Positions 37,466 through 46,912 of a stretch of 64,000 nucleotides of DNA are shown here, piece by piece. Source of the stretch: Aeribacillus composti (lineage in GTDB: Bacteria; Bacillota; Bacilli; Bacillales; Aeribacillaceae); contig NZ_VISS01000003.1 in the NCBI RefSeq assembly GCF_007827555.1, forward strand, positions 114,221-178,220. Reading direction: 5' to 3'. The position numbers and the translations under genes are program-made. Every line of letters begins with the position of its first letter. Positions within the stretch are counted from its first letter, which is position 1. The notes below the pieces were generated by a model. It made no database searches. It worked only from the letters and a program-made list of their open reading frames with translations, and had not been told where the DNA came from.

Positions 37466-38506
37466 TTAATTCTCATTCATGTTATAGAGAAGTTTTATAT
37501 GTTTTGAATCCTTTTCTATCATTTTTTGGAAAGGCTGTTCTTTATCTTCTAATTTGAATTCTCCGGTGATTAATGGCTGTACATTTATTTCTTTTTCAGC
37601 CATATATCTTATCCCACTTTCCCACTCATAACCAGGAAACGGGCTGCTGTAAGACATCCATGAACCTGTTATTTCTAATTCACCGCGGAGAATTTTCTCA
37701 AACACTTTTGGCGGAAAGAGGATGTCTTTGGTACATGTGCCAATATAGACGACTTTCCCTCTTTTTTTAACAAATTCAACAGCTTGAACTTGAGTCAACG
37801 CACTACCTGCTGTTTCATAAACGATTTCAGGCAGGTCATGAGTAGAAAAATAATCTTTTAAAGTTTGTTCCTTCGGATTAATCACTACATCTGCCCCGAT
37901 TTGCTTTGCTATGCTGATCTTATGCGGATTTAAATCCACTACAATAATCTCTCCTGCACCTTTGGCACGGAGCGTAAGCAATGTAAGCAATCCGATTGTA
38001 CCGGCCCCTAAAATTAAAACTTTGGCTCCTGAATGAAGATTGACTCGATCTACTCCATGGATAGCAACTGTCAATGGCTCAACCAGCGCAGCCTCTTTTA
38101 ATGAAAGATGGTTTGGGATTTTTATACAATTCCTAGCCGGCACCTCAACATATTCTGCCATTGCACCGCTCTGTCTTGAGCCAATAAAACTGTAATGGGT
38201 ACACATCGCAGGCTCCCCTTTTTGACAAAATTCACATTTTCCGCAAGGTACAAGAGGAGCAACCGCTACGCGGTCTCCACGACTTACAGATGTTACGTTT
38301 TCACCCACTTCCTCCACAATACCGGAAAATTCATGCCCCAATATTTGTGGAAATGAATGAACTGCGCCATTAAAATATCTCGGAAGATCTGATCCGCAAA
38401 TACCGCAATAAGCCACTTTAATAACGACGTTTCCTAATCCAGCACGTGGTTTCTCCATTTCTTCCAGACTAAAAGTTTTGACATCTACTACACTTAGCGC
38501 TTTCAA
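37466..38506 (-). CDS. gatD: Galactitol-1-phosphate 5-dehydrogenase-like zinc enzyme
   Basis: 346 aa medium-chain dehydrogenase. Catalytic-zinc residues are in [13 protein letters not shown] and [15 protein letters not shown]; the structural-zinc cluster is [15 protein letters not shown]; the NAD site is [15 protein letters not shown] place the start at the TTG at 38506, eight bases after AGGAG, since a GTG at 38515 overlaps the site. It oxidises galactitol-1-phosphate to tagatose-6-phosphate. The function is inferred from the adjoining galactitol PTS, tagatose kinase and aldolase; sequence alone only says polyol dehydrogenase. Confidence 0.88.
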   Translation of the reverse strand: MKALSVVDVKTFSLEEMEKPRAGLGNVVIKVAYCGICGSDLPRYFNGAVHSFPQILGHEFSGIVEEVGENVTSVSRGDRVAVAPLVPCGKCEFCQKGEPAMCTHYSFIGSRQSGAMAEYVEVPARNCIKIPNHLSLKEAALVEPLTVAIHGVDRVNLHSGAKVLILGAGTIGLLTLLTLRAKGAGEIIVVDLNPHKISIAKQIGADVVINPKEQTLKDYFSTHDLPEIVYETAGSALTQVQAVEFVKKRGKVVYIGTCTKDILFPPKVFEKILRGELEITGSWMSYSSPFPGYEWESGIRYMAEKEINVQPLITGEFKLEDKEQPFQKMIEKDSKHIKLLYNMNEN

Positions 38507-38540
38507 TTTGACCACTCCTAAAAGTATCTTGGGTGCTTAT

Positions 38541-39887
38541 TTAATTATTATTCTCATCTGAATAGATGGTTTTCTTCTTATATTTCATAAATGTGTACCC
38601 GAAACAGAACGCATAAATGAGAAAGATGATAAAGAATCCTATTCCCATTTCCAGACTAAACCCTTTGGCTAGCAAATAGGTAATGGGACTTCCTGATTGG
38701 TCTAGAGATGAAACACGTTCTCCGACATCCACCAAATTTACACTTTGCCCTAAAGCGGTTTGCAACGATATCATTTGGTTTGCAATCCAAATCGTAATAA
38801 ACATAATAATGGAGCCGGAAATAAGTGTTCTAAAGAGGTTTCCTTTGTGAATTGCTACCGCCATCGCCACAAAGAAACCGATCGTTGCGAGATCACCGAA
38901 AGGTAACACTTGGTTTCCGGGAACAATAGCAGCAATTAAAACCGTCAACGGAACAAATAGCAAACTAGCTGATATGACTTGGGAATCTCCCAGCAGCAAA
39001 GCAGGATCCAAGCCGATTTTGTAGTTGCCGCCGCTAAATTTTTTGTCAAGCATTTGTTTGGCAGCATCTGAGATAGGTAATAAGCCTTGCATAATTAATT
39101 TTACAACCATTGGCATAAGCACCATGACACTGGCCATTTGTACAGCTAATTGCAGCGCTTGGCCGACAGGATACTTTGCTAATAATCCAATAACAAATCC
39201 AAGTATGGCACCAATGATGGTTGGTTCACCAAAAACACCTAATTTTTGTTCTATTTTTTCACCGTCAATTTTAATTTTGTTTATTCCCGGTATCTTCTCG
39301 ATTAAATCATCAATTGGCGATGCAATAACTCCCATATATGCTGACGTTCCGTGCGGTATTGCAATTCCTTCCAAGCCGAAATAATTATCTGTGACTTGAC
39401 CAAACATATCCCCCAATTTATAGGCAATAATAGCATGGACAATAATACCAATAATGCCGAAAGTGAAATTGTCGGTTGCCACATATACAATCGCCCCTGT
39501 AAAAGCCATATGCCAAATATTCCAAATATCTACGTTAACAACTTTTGTCATCCGTAAAAGAAGCATCACGATGTTAACAGCTATGGCAATCGGGATCGCA
39601 ATTAATCCCATAGCAGAAGCCCATGCCATAGGCGATGTGCCCGGCCATCCTAAATCAACAACTGACAGCCCCAAATTGAAATTGTCTGCCATTGCTTGAG
39701 CTGCAGGTCCCAAGTTTTTATTAAGCAAATCAACGACTAGCCCAATTCCGACAAATCCGATTCCAATTGTTAAACCAGAGCGTAATGATTTACCGACACC
39801 TTGCTTTAACAGCAAACCAATTATAAAAATAATGATCGGCAGCATGACGCTAGCACCTAAATCAACAATATATTGGATAACAGCCAT
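38541..39887 (-). CDS. gatC: PTS galactitol transporter subunit IIC
   Basis: 448 aa polytopic membrane protein of the EIIC-Gat family, with about ten helices. FIIGLLLKQGVGKSLRSGLTIGIGFVGIGLV near the N-terminus (split), GLEGIAIPHGTSAYMG and PVGQALQLAVQMASVMVLMP are typical. It forms the channel that takes up galactitol and, with IIB, phosphorylates it. GGGGGAT lies before the ATG at 39887. It follows IIB and precedes gatD. Confidence 0.93.
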   Translation of the reverse strand: MAVIQYIVDLGASVMLPIIIFIIGLLLKQGVGKSLRSGLTIGIGFVGIGLVVDLLNKNLGPAAQAMADNFNLGLSVVDLGWPGTSPMAWASAMGLIAIPIAIAVNIVMLLLRMTKVVNVDIWNIWHMAFTGAIVYVATDNFTFGIIGIIVHAIIAYKLGDMFGQVTDNYFGLEGIAIPHGTSAYMGVIASPIDDLIEKIPGINKIKIDGEKIEQKLGVFGEPTIIGAILGFVIGLLAKYPVGQALQLAVQMASVMVLMPMVVKLIMQGLLPISDAAKQMLDKKFSGGNYKIGLDPALLLGDSQVISASLLFVPLTVLIAAIVPGNQVLPFGDLATIGFFVAMAVAIHKGNLFRTLISGSIIMFITIWIANQMISLQTALGQSVNLVDVGERVSSLDQSGSPITYLLAKGFSLEMGIGFFIIFLIYAFCFGYTFMKYKKKTIYSDENNN

Positions 39888-39912
39888 GTCAAATCCCCCA
39901 TTTGGCAAGCAT

Positions 39913-40191
39913 TTATTTAAGAATATCTAAAATTTGCTGTTCTGTTTTTTGAACGTTTACTCCTGAAATAAACGCCACTCCATGAACAACTGGGACGCCG
40001 AAATCTTTCGTTACTCTTGCAGTAGTAACGATTAAATCGGCTCCATCTTTTTTAGATTCAAGCTCATTCATTCTGCATTGTATAATTTCTGCATCTATAT
40101 TTTCCTTTTTTAATAATTCTCTAATTTTTTCGGCAGCCACAGTAGAAGTTGCTACAGCTCCACCGCAAGCAACAATTATTTTCTTTTTCAT
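39913..40191 (-). CDS. gatB: PTS galactitol subunit IIB
   Basis: 92 aa from the ATG at 40191, behind GGAGG. The lactose/cellobiose-type IIB fold opens KKIIVACGGAVATSTVAAEKI, with the phosphorylated Cys9 in the P-loop, then MNELESKKDGADLIVTTARV. It receives phosphate from IIA and hands it to the sugar alcohol in IIC. Confidence 0.93.
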   Translation of the reverse strand: MKKKIIVACGGAVATSTVAAEKIRELLKKENIDAEIIQCRMNELESKKDGADLIVTTARVTKDFGVPVVHGVAFISGVNVQKTEQQILDILK

Positions 40192-40214
40192 ATAAATTAC
40201 CTCCATCCATTTAT

Positions 40215-40661
40215 TTATAAAAATTTTTTAATGATCGTTTCCATCTCATCGGAATTTTTGCTATTAAACAACCCTTTGATAAATTCTTCTTTTTTGATCG
40301 AATCGATAAGCTGCCGCAAGGTTTCCAAATGTTTTTTTCCGTCTTTAATAGCCATCAAAATGACGATGTGGATGTCAATGATATTCTCATCGCTTCCCCC
40401 CATTTCAGCAAATGTTACCGGATTTTTTAAAGTTGCAAAAACTAATCGATCTTCATTAACTAGAGTTCCATCTGTATGAGGTATGGCTACTCCAGGGTTC
40501 ACTGGTAAACCAGTGGGATATTCTTTTTCTCTCTTTAAGAGTGCTTCAATAAAACCATCCTTTACAATTTTATCCTCCATAAGAGCCTGTCCTATCGTTT
40601 CAAATAGTTCTTTTTGGTTGCTAACATCTAAATCTTTTATAATATACTTGGAATCAATCAT
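40215..40661 (-). CDS. gatA: PTS sugar subunit IIA (fructose/galactitol type)
   Basis: 148 aa from the ATG at 40661, with TGAGG six bases upstream; the start overlaps the last eight bases of the regulator gene. PTS_EIIA_2 fold: LLKREKEYPTGLPVNPGVAIPHTDG, with the phosphorylated His62, then FAEMGGSDENIIDIHIVILMAIKD (split). It carries phosphate from HPr to IIB. Confidence 0.92.
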   Translation of the reverse strand: MIDSKYIIKDLDVSNQKELFETIGQALMEDKIVKDGFIEALLKREKEYPTGLPVNPGVAIPHTDGTLVNEDRLVFATLKNPVTFAEMGGSDENIIDIHIVILMAIKDGKKHLETLRQLIDSIKKEEFIKGLFNSKNSDEMETIIKKFL

Positions 40662-41448
40662 CGTTTTCCTCACCCCCGGATGCTCCTTTTGCAATCACTA
40701 CCTCAACATTATGCTTTAATATTTCCGATTTAATTTCTTCATCAATATCTTTATCAGTGATAATAATATCTACATCGGAAAATGTAGCAGTCTGGTTAAA
40801 AGCGGTTGTTCCGAATTTACTATGGTCTGCAAGAATAATTTTATTTTGGCAGTGTGACATCATTTCTTTGGAAATTTCAGTTTCTCCAATATGGTGATTC
40901 GTAATACCGCTAAAGCTGTCAATACCTCCGCAGCCAAAAAAACCAATATCAACATATATGTTTTTTATATTGTTTGAGGCAAATGGTCCATAAAGGGAAT
41001 CTTCATTTTTTCTTACCATCCCCCCCAAAATCACTAAATTAACTGAATCACTCCGCAACAATAAATTAACGATTGGAATTGTATTCGTGACAACGGTGAT
41101 ATTTTTTAATTTTAATAATTCCTCCGCCAAGAGGTACGTTGTTGTACCATAATCGAGATAGATAATATCGCCGTCTTCAACATGTTTAGCTGCCTCTTTT
41201 GCAATGGCTCTCTTGGCTTCTAAATTTTTTGTTTTCCTTCTTTCATAATCTGATTCTTGATTAGGCAAATCCAAAACAGCTCCGCCATGAATTTTTTTGA
41301 TTAATCCTTCTTTTTCCAATTCGTATAGATCTTTTCGAATTGTTTCCCTAGTTACTTTCAACATTTTGCTTAAGCTCAAAATCTTTACTGCTTTCTTTTC
41401 TTTAAGAATTTCAATTATTTTTTCTTTTCTTTCTGCTGCATTTAGCAA
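40654..41448 (-). CDS. DeoR-family sugar-phosphate regulator
   Basis: 264 aa. The HTH_DeoR domain reads AERKEKIIEILKEKKAVKILSLSKMLKVTRETIRKDLYELEKEGLI, split over two helices, and the C-terminal sensor shows YLDYGTTTYLLAEEL, VTNTIPIVNLLL, VILGGMVRKNEDSLYGPFA and ILADHSKFG. I prefer the TTG at 41448, where the site AGGTGAT lies just upstream; a longer frame starts with an ATG at 41502 without a clear site. It likely senses tagatose-6-phosphate or a bisphosphate, and represses the gat operon and the divergent kinase. It heads the operon regulator-IIA-IIB-IIC-gatD-lacD. Confidence 0.9.
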   Translation of the reverse strand: MLNAAERKEKIIEILKEKKAVKILSLSKMLKVTRETIRKDLYELEKEGLIKKIHGGAVLDLPNQESDYERRKTKNLEAKRAIAKEAAKHVEDGDIIYLDYGTTTYLLAEELLKLKNITVVTNTIPIVNLLLRSDSVNLVILGGMVRKNEDSLYGPFASNNIKNIYVDIGFFGCGGIDSFSGITNHHIGETEISKEMMSHCQNKIILADHSKFGTTAFNQTATFSDVDIIITDKDIDEEIKSEILKHNVEVVIAKGASGGEENDD

Positions 41449-41513
41449 TTTATCACCTGCTTTCCTGTAACCGTTTTCTATATCATAAGCCAATTTAGTC
41501 ATAATCGCAATAC

Positions 41514-41604
41514 TTTTCTTTGCATTTTTTTGCTTTTTTGATTAAAAAACCAATATTTTATTTGCATTTAGCCTTAATATATTGCTATTTTTCTTTGCAA
41601 TTGC
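41514..41604 (+). promoter_or_regulatory. Three direct repeats in the gat divergent promoter
   Basis: The motif TTT(C/A)TTTGCA(T/A)TT occurs at 41516-41528, 41558-41569 and 41591-41602, at spacings of about 42 and 33 bases. Spaced direct repeats of this sort are typical DeoR-family operators. No other such cluster was noticed in the window. Confidence 0.55.
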
Positions 41605-41634
41605 TAATATACTGATATAAGGAGAGTGTATTCC

Positions 41635-42582
41635 ATGATCCATTTAATTTGTCCCAATCCGGCTATAGACCGAACACTATTAGTCAAAAACTTTTCTCCT
41701 TCCACCCCAAACAGACCATTTGAGGTGAAGGAATTCCCTGGTGGAAAGAGCTTCAATGTGGCATATGCTATAAAACAGGAAAATCCAATGGCCGAGGTTT
41801 GCATTCATACGATAATCGGCGGACATAATGGTAAATATCTATCTGATTTAGCCAAAAAATGCAAAGTAAATCTTGTCATTACAGAAGTTATGCAAAATAC
41901 AAGAGTCTGTAATATTGTTGTAGATACGGAGAAAAAAGTAATCTATCCCATTTATGAAAAAGGTTTAAGCTTAACAAATGACATTTTGAAGACATTTAGC
42001 CAAAATATTGCAGCAAACGTTAAGGATAATGACATTATTGTATTTTCCGGTTCATTGATGAAAGGTATGCCTGACAATTATATTGCAGAGATTTCAAAAA
42101 AGTTAAAAAAGAGAAATGTCAAAATTTTTGTTGATACAAGCGGAAAACCTTTAGTAGAAGCATATAAAGAAAAACCATATATGATAAAAATCAATGACGA
42201 AGAAATTATGGATCTATTTCCGAAAAAAAAACTCAACACTATCCAAGACTACCATCAATTATTATCAGGTCAAACTAACATACCGTTTTTTATTATTACT
42301 TTAGGAAAAAAAGGTGTTATTGCCAAAATGGAAAATGAATTTTTTTATTTAAAAACAAAAGAAATAGAAGCGAAAAATCCAGTTGCATCTGGTGACTTTT
42401 TTTTAGGTGTCTTGACTAATTGCATTGATCAAAATATTCCGTATGAGGAATCACTGAAATTAGCAATTTCTTATTCAGCAGCCAATTGTTTAAACTGGTA
42501 TCCAGAAGTAAGAAAAGAGGATGTTAAAGCAATTTATTCAACAGTGAAGGTGGAAAAATTGCCAAAAAACCCTTTGTCTTAA
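41635..42582 (+). CDS. lacC: Tagatose-6-phosphate kinase-like PfkB kinase
   Basis: 315 aa from the ATG at 41635; AAGGAG lies ten bases upstream. The LacC/FruK branch of PfkB kinases begins IHLICPNPAIDRTLLVKNF and has EFPGGKSFNVAYAIK. VFSGSLMKGMP and FVDTSGKPLVEAYKEKP follow. The catalytic loop reads NPVASGDFFLGVL, where most LacC/FruK proteins have NPVGSGDS; the base Asp is kept but the anion hole differs slightly. It converts tagatose-6-phosphate to the 1,6-bisphosphate. It is transcribed away from the regulator, across the repeat-bearing promoter. Confidence 0.85.
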   Translation: MIHLICPNPAIDRTLLVKNFSPSTPNRPFEVKEFPGGKSFNVAYAIKQENPMAEVCIHTIIGGHNGKYLSDLAKKCKVNLVITEVMQNTRVCNIVVDTEKKVIYPIYEKGLSLTNDILKTFSQNIAANVKDNDIIVFSGSLMKGMPDNYIAEISKKLKKRNVKIFVDTSGKPLVEAYKEKPYMIKINDEEIMDLFPKKKLNTIQDYHQLLSGQTNIPFFIITLGKKGVIAKMENEFFYLKTKEIEAKNPVASGDFFLGVLTNCIDQNIPYEESLKLAISYSAANCLNWYPEVRKEDVKAIYSTVKVEKLPKNPLS

Positions 42583-42747
42583 TAAAGAGATAAATTTATT
42601 ACTGCAAAGTTCTCTATCACGTAGCGAACAGATGAAAGATGTAAGATGGCTGGCAATCCAGACAAACAGAATCATGTTGAATATAAAACAGCAATTTTTC
42701 AGGAGACTGTCCAAAAAGTTAGGATTAACTGACTTTTTGAGCCCCGA

Positions 42748-42870
42748 GTGTAAATTAGCACATTATTTCAGAATCCCTTTTTCCAATTATTTCGGACGGA
42801 TTCGGAAATAATGCGAATTATTCCAGATTTTGCAGATTATATCCGAACGTTTGCATATTATTTTGGATGA
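42748..42870 (+). mobile_element. IS21-type left end remnant
   Basis: Starts GTGTAAATTAGCACATTATT and carries spaced repeats ending in TTATTTCNGA and GAATTATTCCAGA, the style of IS21 left ends. The same opening (TGTAAATTAGCACA) recurs at 63838, at the right edge of the window. Confidence 0.55.
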
Positions 42871-42897
42871 TCAACTAGAATGAGGATAGAGTGGGAT

Positions 42898-42935
42898 GGA
42901 ACACAGCAGAGGCCGATCGGCCCCTGCTGTGTTAG
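42898..42935 (-). terminator. Strong hairpin after the ATPase fragment
   Basis: AACACAGCAG-A-GGCCGATCGGCC-C-CTGCTGTGTT, nearly perfect over 34 bases. It lies directly beyond the TAA of the ATPase fragment on the minus strand. No T-run, so it may instead be part of the mobile element. Confidence 0.5.
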
Positions 42936-42936
42936 T

Positions 42937-43068
42937 ACCCCATTTCTTCGGCTGCCATACGCACGATATCTTCGTCAATCATATCTTTTTTCCATTGAGC
43001 GCCGTATAACAGGCAAGTAGTGGCGAGGTTGTTGATTGATCTGCGGCGATGGCCTGAACCCACCATAG
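42937..43068 (-). pseudogene. C-terminal fragment of a transposition-type AAA ATPase
   Basis: About 43 codons survive, reading GSGHRRRSINNLATTCLLYG and KKDMIDEDIVRMAAEEMGY before TAA. The INNLAT...MIDEDIV pattern is the C-terminal end of ExeA/TniB-like ATPases that accompany transposases. The rest was removed by the adjoining IS21 remnant. Confidence 0.55.
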
Positions 43069-43075
43069 GGCTCGT

Positions 43076-43618
43076 ATGTATATGTCAACAAATGGCGAAA
43101 CAGATTTAGAGATTAAGAGTCTTGAAGATTTACCAAAATTCAAACAACTAATGGAGCATTTGAAGATGAAAATAAATAAAAGTCAATTAGCAAGAGATCT
43201 GGGTGTAGATCGGAGAACCATAGATAAGTATTTAAAAGGGTTCGTTCCTAAACGGACACGAAAGAAGACTTCGAAAATTGATGAGTATTATGAAACGATC
43301 GCAGCCCTCCTTTCGGAGGATTCCAAGCAGTAATTTTATTATCGCCGTGTACTATGGCAGTACTTAAAAGATAATCATGGATTGGATTGCACAGCATCCA
43401 CTTTCCGGGCATATATGCGGAAAAGCCAGAGTTTAAAGCTCTTTGAGGAGGACAAACGATTTCCTTCTCCAAAAGGTACTGCACGATTTGAAACACCGAT
43501 AGGAAAACAAGCACAATTAGATTGGAAAGAGAGTATTCCTTTTGAAACAAAGGATGGTCAATTGGTTGAAATCAATGTAGTCGTATTAATTCTTTCCCAT
43601 TTGTTTATTGCAAAATAA
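43076..43618 (+). pseudogene. IS21-family transposase (IstA), remnant 1
   Basis: The N-terminal HTH (MKINKSQLARDLGVDRRTID) opens the frame. A TAA interrupts at 43331-43333, in frame, and FYYRRVLWQYLKDNHGLD and FETPIGKQAQLDWKESIPF continue, up to the first catalytic strand (LVEINVVVLILS). Then the frame is lost at 43618. Nonsense-mutated and cut off before most of the DDE core. Confidence 0.8.
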
Positions 43619-43744
43619 AAATACAGAGTTCTGCAACAAAAAAATGCAGAACTTGATTGCATAAAAAAAGGTTTGCCAGTTCCCAATATCCCCTCTACAT
43701 GTTTAGGTTGTGTACAGACTTAAACAGGTGGAGGGAAAGAAAGG

Positions 43745-44831
43745 ATGCTAGCAATGCCTGCAGTTAATTATATCAAACATTTAAGAGAAAACGAAGACTT
43801 GTCCATAAATGAAATTGCAAGAAAAACAGGACATAATTGGAGAACCGTGAAAAAATATGCGGATGGTGATTTATCTGAACAAGAAGTTGTGAAGAAAAAA
43901 CGTGGAATAATGTATGAAAAAGGGTATGGAGAAATAGTGGATTGTTGGTTAGAGGAGGACATGAAACTAAATCGAAAAGATCGGAGAACAAATCTAGCGA
44001 TTTTTGAGCAATTGAAAGAGGAATATGAGTTCGAAGGTTCGTATCGAACTGTCTAGAGTACCCTCCGGGTGAGGCACAGGGTGATTTTGGGAACATGACC
44101 ACTGTGAAAGACGGGGCTTATAAAGACGTGAAAACGTTGATTTTAAGCTTTTCATACAGCAATGCAGCGTTTGCTTATCCTCTTCCTTTGAAAATACAGA
44201 GTGTTTTTTAGAAGGACTAAAACAACTGTTTCACCAAGCAGGAGGAATTCCAACGTATTTGAGAATGGATAATCTAGCTGCCGCCATTGTGACGGTAGGA
44301 AAAGGAGACCAATGGGAGTATACGGATGCCTTTCTACGGTTCCAAGCGCATTATGGGTTTAAAGTTCAACCGTGTAATCCGGCCAGTGAACATGAAAAAG
44401 GAAACGTAGAAAGAAAAGTCAGTTATGTACGGAATCACTTTTTTGTCACGGCTCCTATCATGGAGGACTTCAAACAACTAGCTGAGTGGCTGAAAAAGAA
44501 GATGATCGAAGATCGGAAACGCCTGCATTATGAAAAAGGTGTCAGCATCGAAGAATTATGGCAAGACGATCAAAAGAAGCTAAAAGTGTTGCCATTAAAA
44601 GATCTTCCAATCTTTTCAATCGATACAGTCAAAGTAAATAAATACGGTGAGATTAAGGTCGATGGGGAAAAGTTTGTGATTCATAAAGTCCGGATCAAGC
44701 AGTCCTTAGTGATGAAGAAAGAATGGGACCGATTTATCTGTTTTACCAACGATGGGGAAATAATTTTCCAAGAATTCCGTCCGTATATGACGCCCATATT
44801 ATCGCCTTCACAGGAGAAAGTTATCGTTTAA
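43745..44831 (+). pseudogene. IS21-family transposase (IstA), remnant 2
   Basis: A second, different IstA. The N-terminal part (INEIARKTGHNWRTVKKYAD) runs to a stop at 44056. An in-frame-shifted piece then shows PPGEAQGDFGNM and LILSFSYSNAAFAYPLP, and the last piece (44259-44831) has YLRMDNLAAAIVTVGKG and NPASEHEKGNVERKVSYVRN, the DDE core. A segment between helix-turn-helix and core is deleted and there is at least one frameshift. No IstB follows. It abuts the truncated oxidoreductase gene. Confidence 0.85.
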
Positions 44832-44857
44832 GAAACGCCCTTTCTTCTGTGAAGAAA

Positions 44858-45277
44858 TCAGATTCCAAATAATAGAAAATGAGCTTGCAAGCCTCTGTAA
44901 ATTTTACTGCAATTATCTGTATTTTTTGCTTGCAAAAACAACTCAGCAAGCTGATTGACACTTTCATATGTTTGTTCTAGTACCCTTTTCATCCATTTCC
45001 GTTCAGAAAGAAACCCTCCTAAGGCTTCACGGCTTCTCATCGCTTCTTCTCTTTTCTCTTTATCAGGCGGTATATACCATACTCCATTGCCTGAAGGAGC
45101 CGTCGCCCCGCTTGTGCCGCAATAACCTTTATCCACCAAGATAACCGTTGCCCCGTTTTTTTTGGCTGATAATGCAGCCCAAGCGCCGGCAGGCCCTCCA
45201 CCTATAACAAGAACATCTGCTTTAAAACTTACATCATATATTTGATTGATTAATTTTTCAGAATGATTGAATGCCAT
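44858..45277 (-). pseudogene. FAD-dependent oxidoreductase, 3'-truncated
   Basis: From the ATG at 45277 (site GGGGAT upstream) the product reads MAFNHSEKLINQIYDVSF and then a flavin Rossmann motif ADVLVIGGGPAGAWAALSA, LVDKGYCGTSGATAPSGNG and a helical stretch. After about 110 residues it loses similarity (around 44940) where the IS21 debris begins, and stops at 44858. The opening resembles succinate dehydrogenase/APS reductase-type flavoproteins. It shares a leader motif with ssuD, which hints at sulfur metabolism. Not functional as it stands. Confidence 0.75.
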
Positions 45278-45345
45278 TTTATCCATCCCCTTTTCATCAT
45301 TTAAAATCGTTTTTACTTTTTTAAACTGAAATTCCCATAAAAAAT

Positions 45346-45400
45346 GAAAAGAGACTTCCATAAAATGAAGGAAGTCTCCAGTCGTCTGGTCAACTCATAC
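45346..45400 (-). promoter_or_regulatory. Leader attenuator-like element A
   Basis: On the minus strand: GACCAGACGACTGGAGACTT, then a terminator GGAGACTTCC / GGAAGTCTC with a TTTTC tail. CCAG-ACGA-CTGG can form a small hairpin sharing two bases with the terminator arm. An almost identical arrangement precedes ssuD. It lies about 70 bases before the FAD gene start. I do not recognise a known riboswitch class. Confidence 0.55.
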
Positions 45401-45678
45401 TAAATCCCGTAATTTTCACTAATTGATCCACTTTGGAGCTGCTGTTTTCTGTAAAGCCAAACCTTTCCTTGCTGATGAGCTGCCCGCTTTCATACTGTCT
45501 TATTTCAAATTAAACATATTTATTTACTTTGGTTTTAACCAAAAAGAGCCGCTGTCCTCTATGTGACAGATGAAAATCTTTCTGCATCATCCTATAAGAG
45601 ACATGATGGTTATCACCAATTAAAATCAAGCATTTTCACAATCCTCTTGTTGTCACCTCAAATTGTTTAATGAACCTG

Positions 45679-46803
45679 TTATTTCGCAACAGCCGATTTG
45701 ATATCTCCTCCGAATGGGCTAAGGAATGTCTTCTGATGAGAAGTATCCTTTTTATCAATTGGAAGTTTCGGGAATAATAATTCCGCTGTTCTATAGGCTT
45801 CTTCTAAATGCGGATAGCCTGAAAGAATAAAGGTCTCAATGCCTAAATCAGCGTATTCTTTCATACGGGCAGCAACCGTATCAGGATCTCCTACTAGCGC
45901 CGTGCCTGCACCGGTCCGTACCAATCCAACACCGGCCCAAAGATTTGGACTCACTTCTAATCTTGTACGATCACCTTCATGCAAACTCGTCATTAAGCGC
46001 TGGCCTTCAGAATCCATCCGCTTAAATACTTTCAACGCCTGCGCAATAGTTTCCTCATCCACATGTTCAATGAGCTTATTGGCAGCTTCCCATGCTTCCT
46101 CTTCTGTTGGACGGACAATGACGTGCAGCCGGATGCCGAATTTTACTGTTCTTCCTTGGGCAGCAGCGTACGCCCGCATTTTATTGATTTTTTTCTCCAC
46201 TTGTGCCGGTGGTTCTCCCCATGTTAAATAGACATCGATATGCTTTGCCGCCACCTTCATCGCAGCAGGTGAAGATCCTCCAAAATATAGCGGCGGATAT
46301 GGTTTTTGAACTGTCGGGTATGGCAATTGCCCACCTCGAATTTGTAAATAGTCTCCTTCTAAATCAACTTCTTCTTCTGTAAATAATTGACGCCAAATGG
46401 TTAAAAATTCATCTGTTAACTCATATCGTTCATCGTGATCTAAAAACACACCTTCTCCTGCAAGCTCGACCGGATCTCCGCCAGCCACCACATTAATTAA
46501 TAACCGACCGTCAGAAAATCGATCCAATGTCGCCGACATGCGTGCTGCAAAGCTCGGTGACATTAATCCTGGCCGCACCGCTACAAGATACTTTAAATTT
46601 TTTGTTACGGGTGCAAGCGTTGAAGCGACAATAAAGCCTTCTTCACATGTTTTTCCTGTTGGAATTAACACGCCGCTATAGCCTAAATCATCGACAGCCT
46701 GTGCAATTTGTCTGCAATAGTTATAGGTTGCAGGACGTGAACCTTCTTGATGATTTAATTGACGAAAGTCGCCATTTGTGGGAATAAACCAAAAGATTTC
46801 CAT
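45679..46803 (-). CDS. ssuD: FMNH2-dependent alkanesulfonate monooxygenase
   Basis: 374 aa, full length for SsuD. Bacterial-luciferase fold with [12 protein letters not shown] at the N-terminus, [69 protein letters not shown] and the C-terminal [21 protein letters not shown] (split). It releases sulfite from alkanesulfonates so that they can serve as sulfur source, and needs reduced FMN from a partner reductase, which is not in the window. AAGGAGG precedes the ATG. Leader element B, with a strong terminator, lies upstream, so expression is probably controlled by attenuation. Confidence 0.95.
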   Translation of the reverse strand: MEIFWFIPTNGDFRQLNHQEGSRPATYNYCRQIAQAVDDLGYSGVLIPTGKTCEEGFIVASTLAPVTKNLKYLVAVRPGLMSPSFAARMSATLDRFSDGRLLINVVAGGDPVELAGEGVFLDHDERYELTDEFLTIWRQLFTEEEVDLEGDYLQIRGGQLPYPTVQKPYPPLYFGGSSPAAMKVAAKHIDVYLTWGEPPAQVEKKINKMRAYAAAQGRTVKFGIRLHVIVRPTEEEAWEAANKLIEHVDEETIAQALKVFKRMDSEGQRLMTSLHEGDRTRLEVSPNLWAGVGLVRTGAGTALVGDPDTVAARMKEYADLGIETFILSGYPHLEEAYRTAELLFPKLPIDKKDTSHQKTFLSPFGGDIKSAVAK

Positions 46804-46854
46804 TTATAATTCCTCCTTGAATATGGACGATTAAATATGTCTTGAGGTGCTTAA

Positions 46855-46912
46855 AATAAAAAAGGAGACTCCCTTAAAAATGAAAGGAAGTCTCCAGTGG
46901 TCTGGTGGACTA
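46855..46912 (-). promoter_or_regulatory. Leader attenuator-like element B upstream of ssuD
   Basis: On the minus strand: CCACCAGACCACTGGAGACT, then a strong terminator GGAGACTTCCTT / AAGGGAGTCTCC followed by TTTTTTATTTT. It sits between promoter and coding region, 50 bases before the ATG. CCAG-ACCA-CTGG overlaps the terminator arm by two bases, as in element A. It is not an S-box or a T-box by eye. Confidence 0.65.

Noticed and set aside
46855..46912. SAM (S-box) riboswitch upstream of ssuD
   Set aside because: The S-box core blocks (such as GAGGGA...GGCCC and GCAACC) are absent. Only the terminator and the CCAG-N4-CTGG element are seen.
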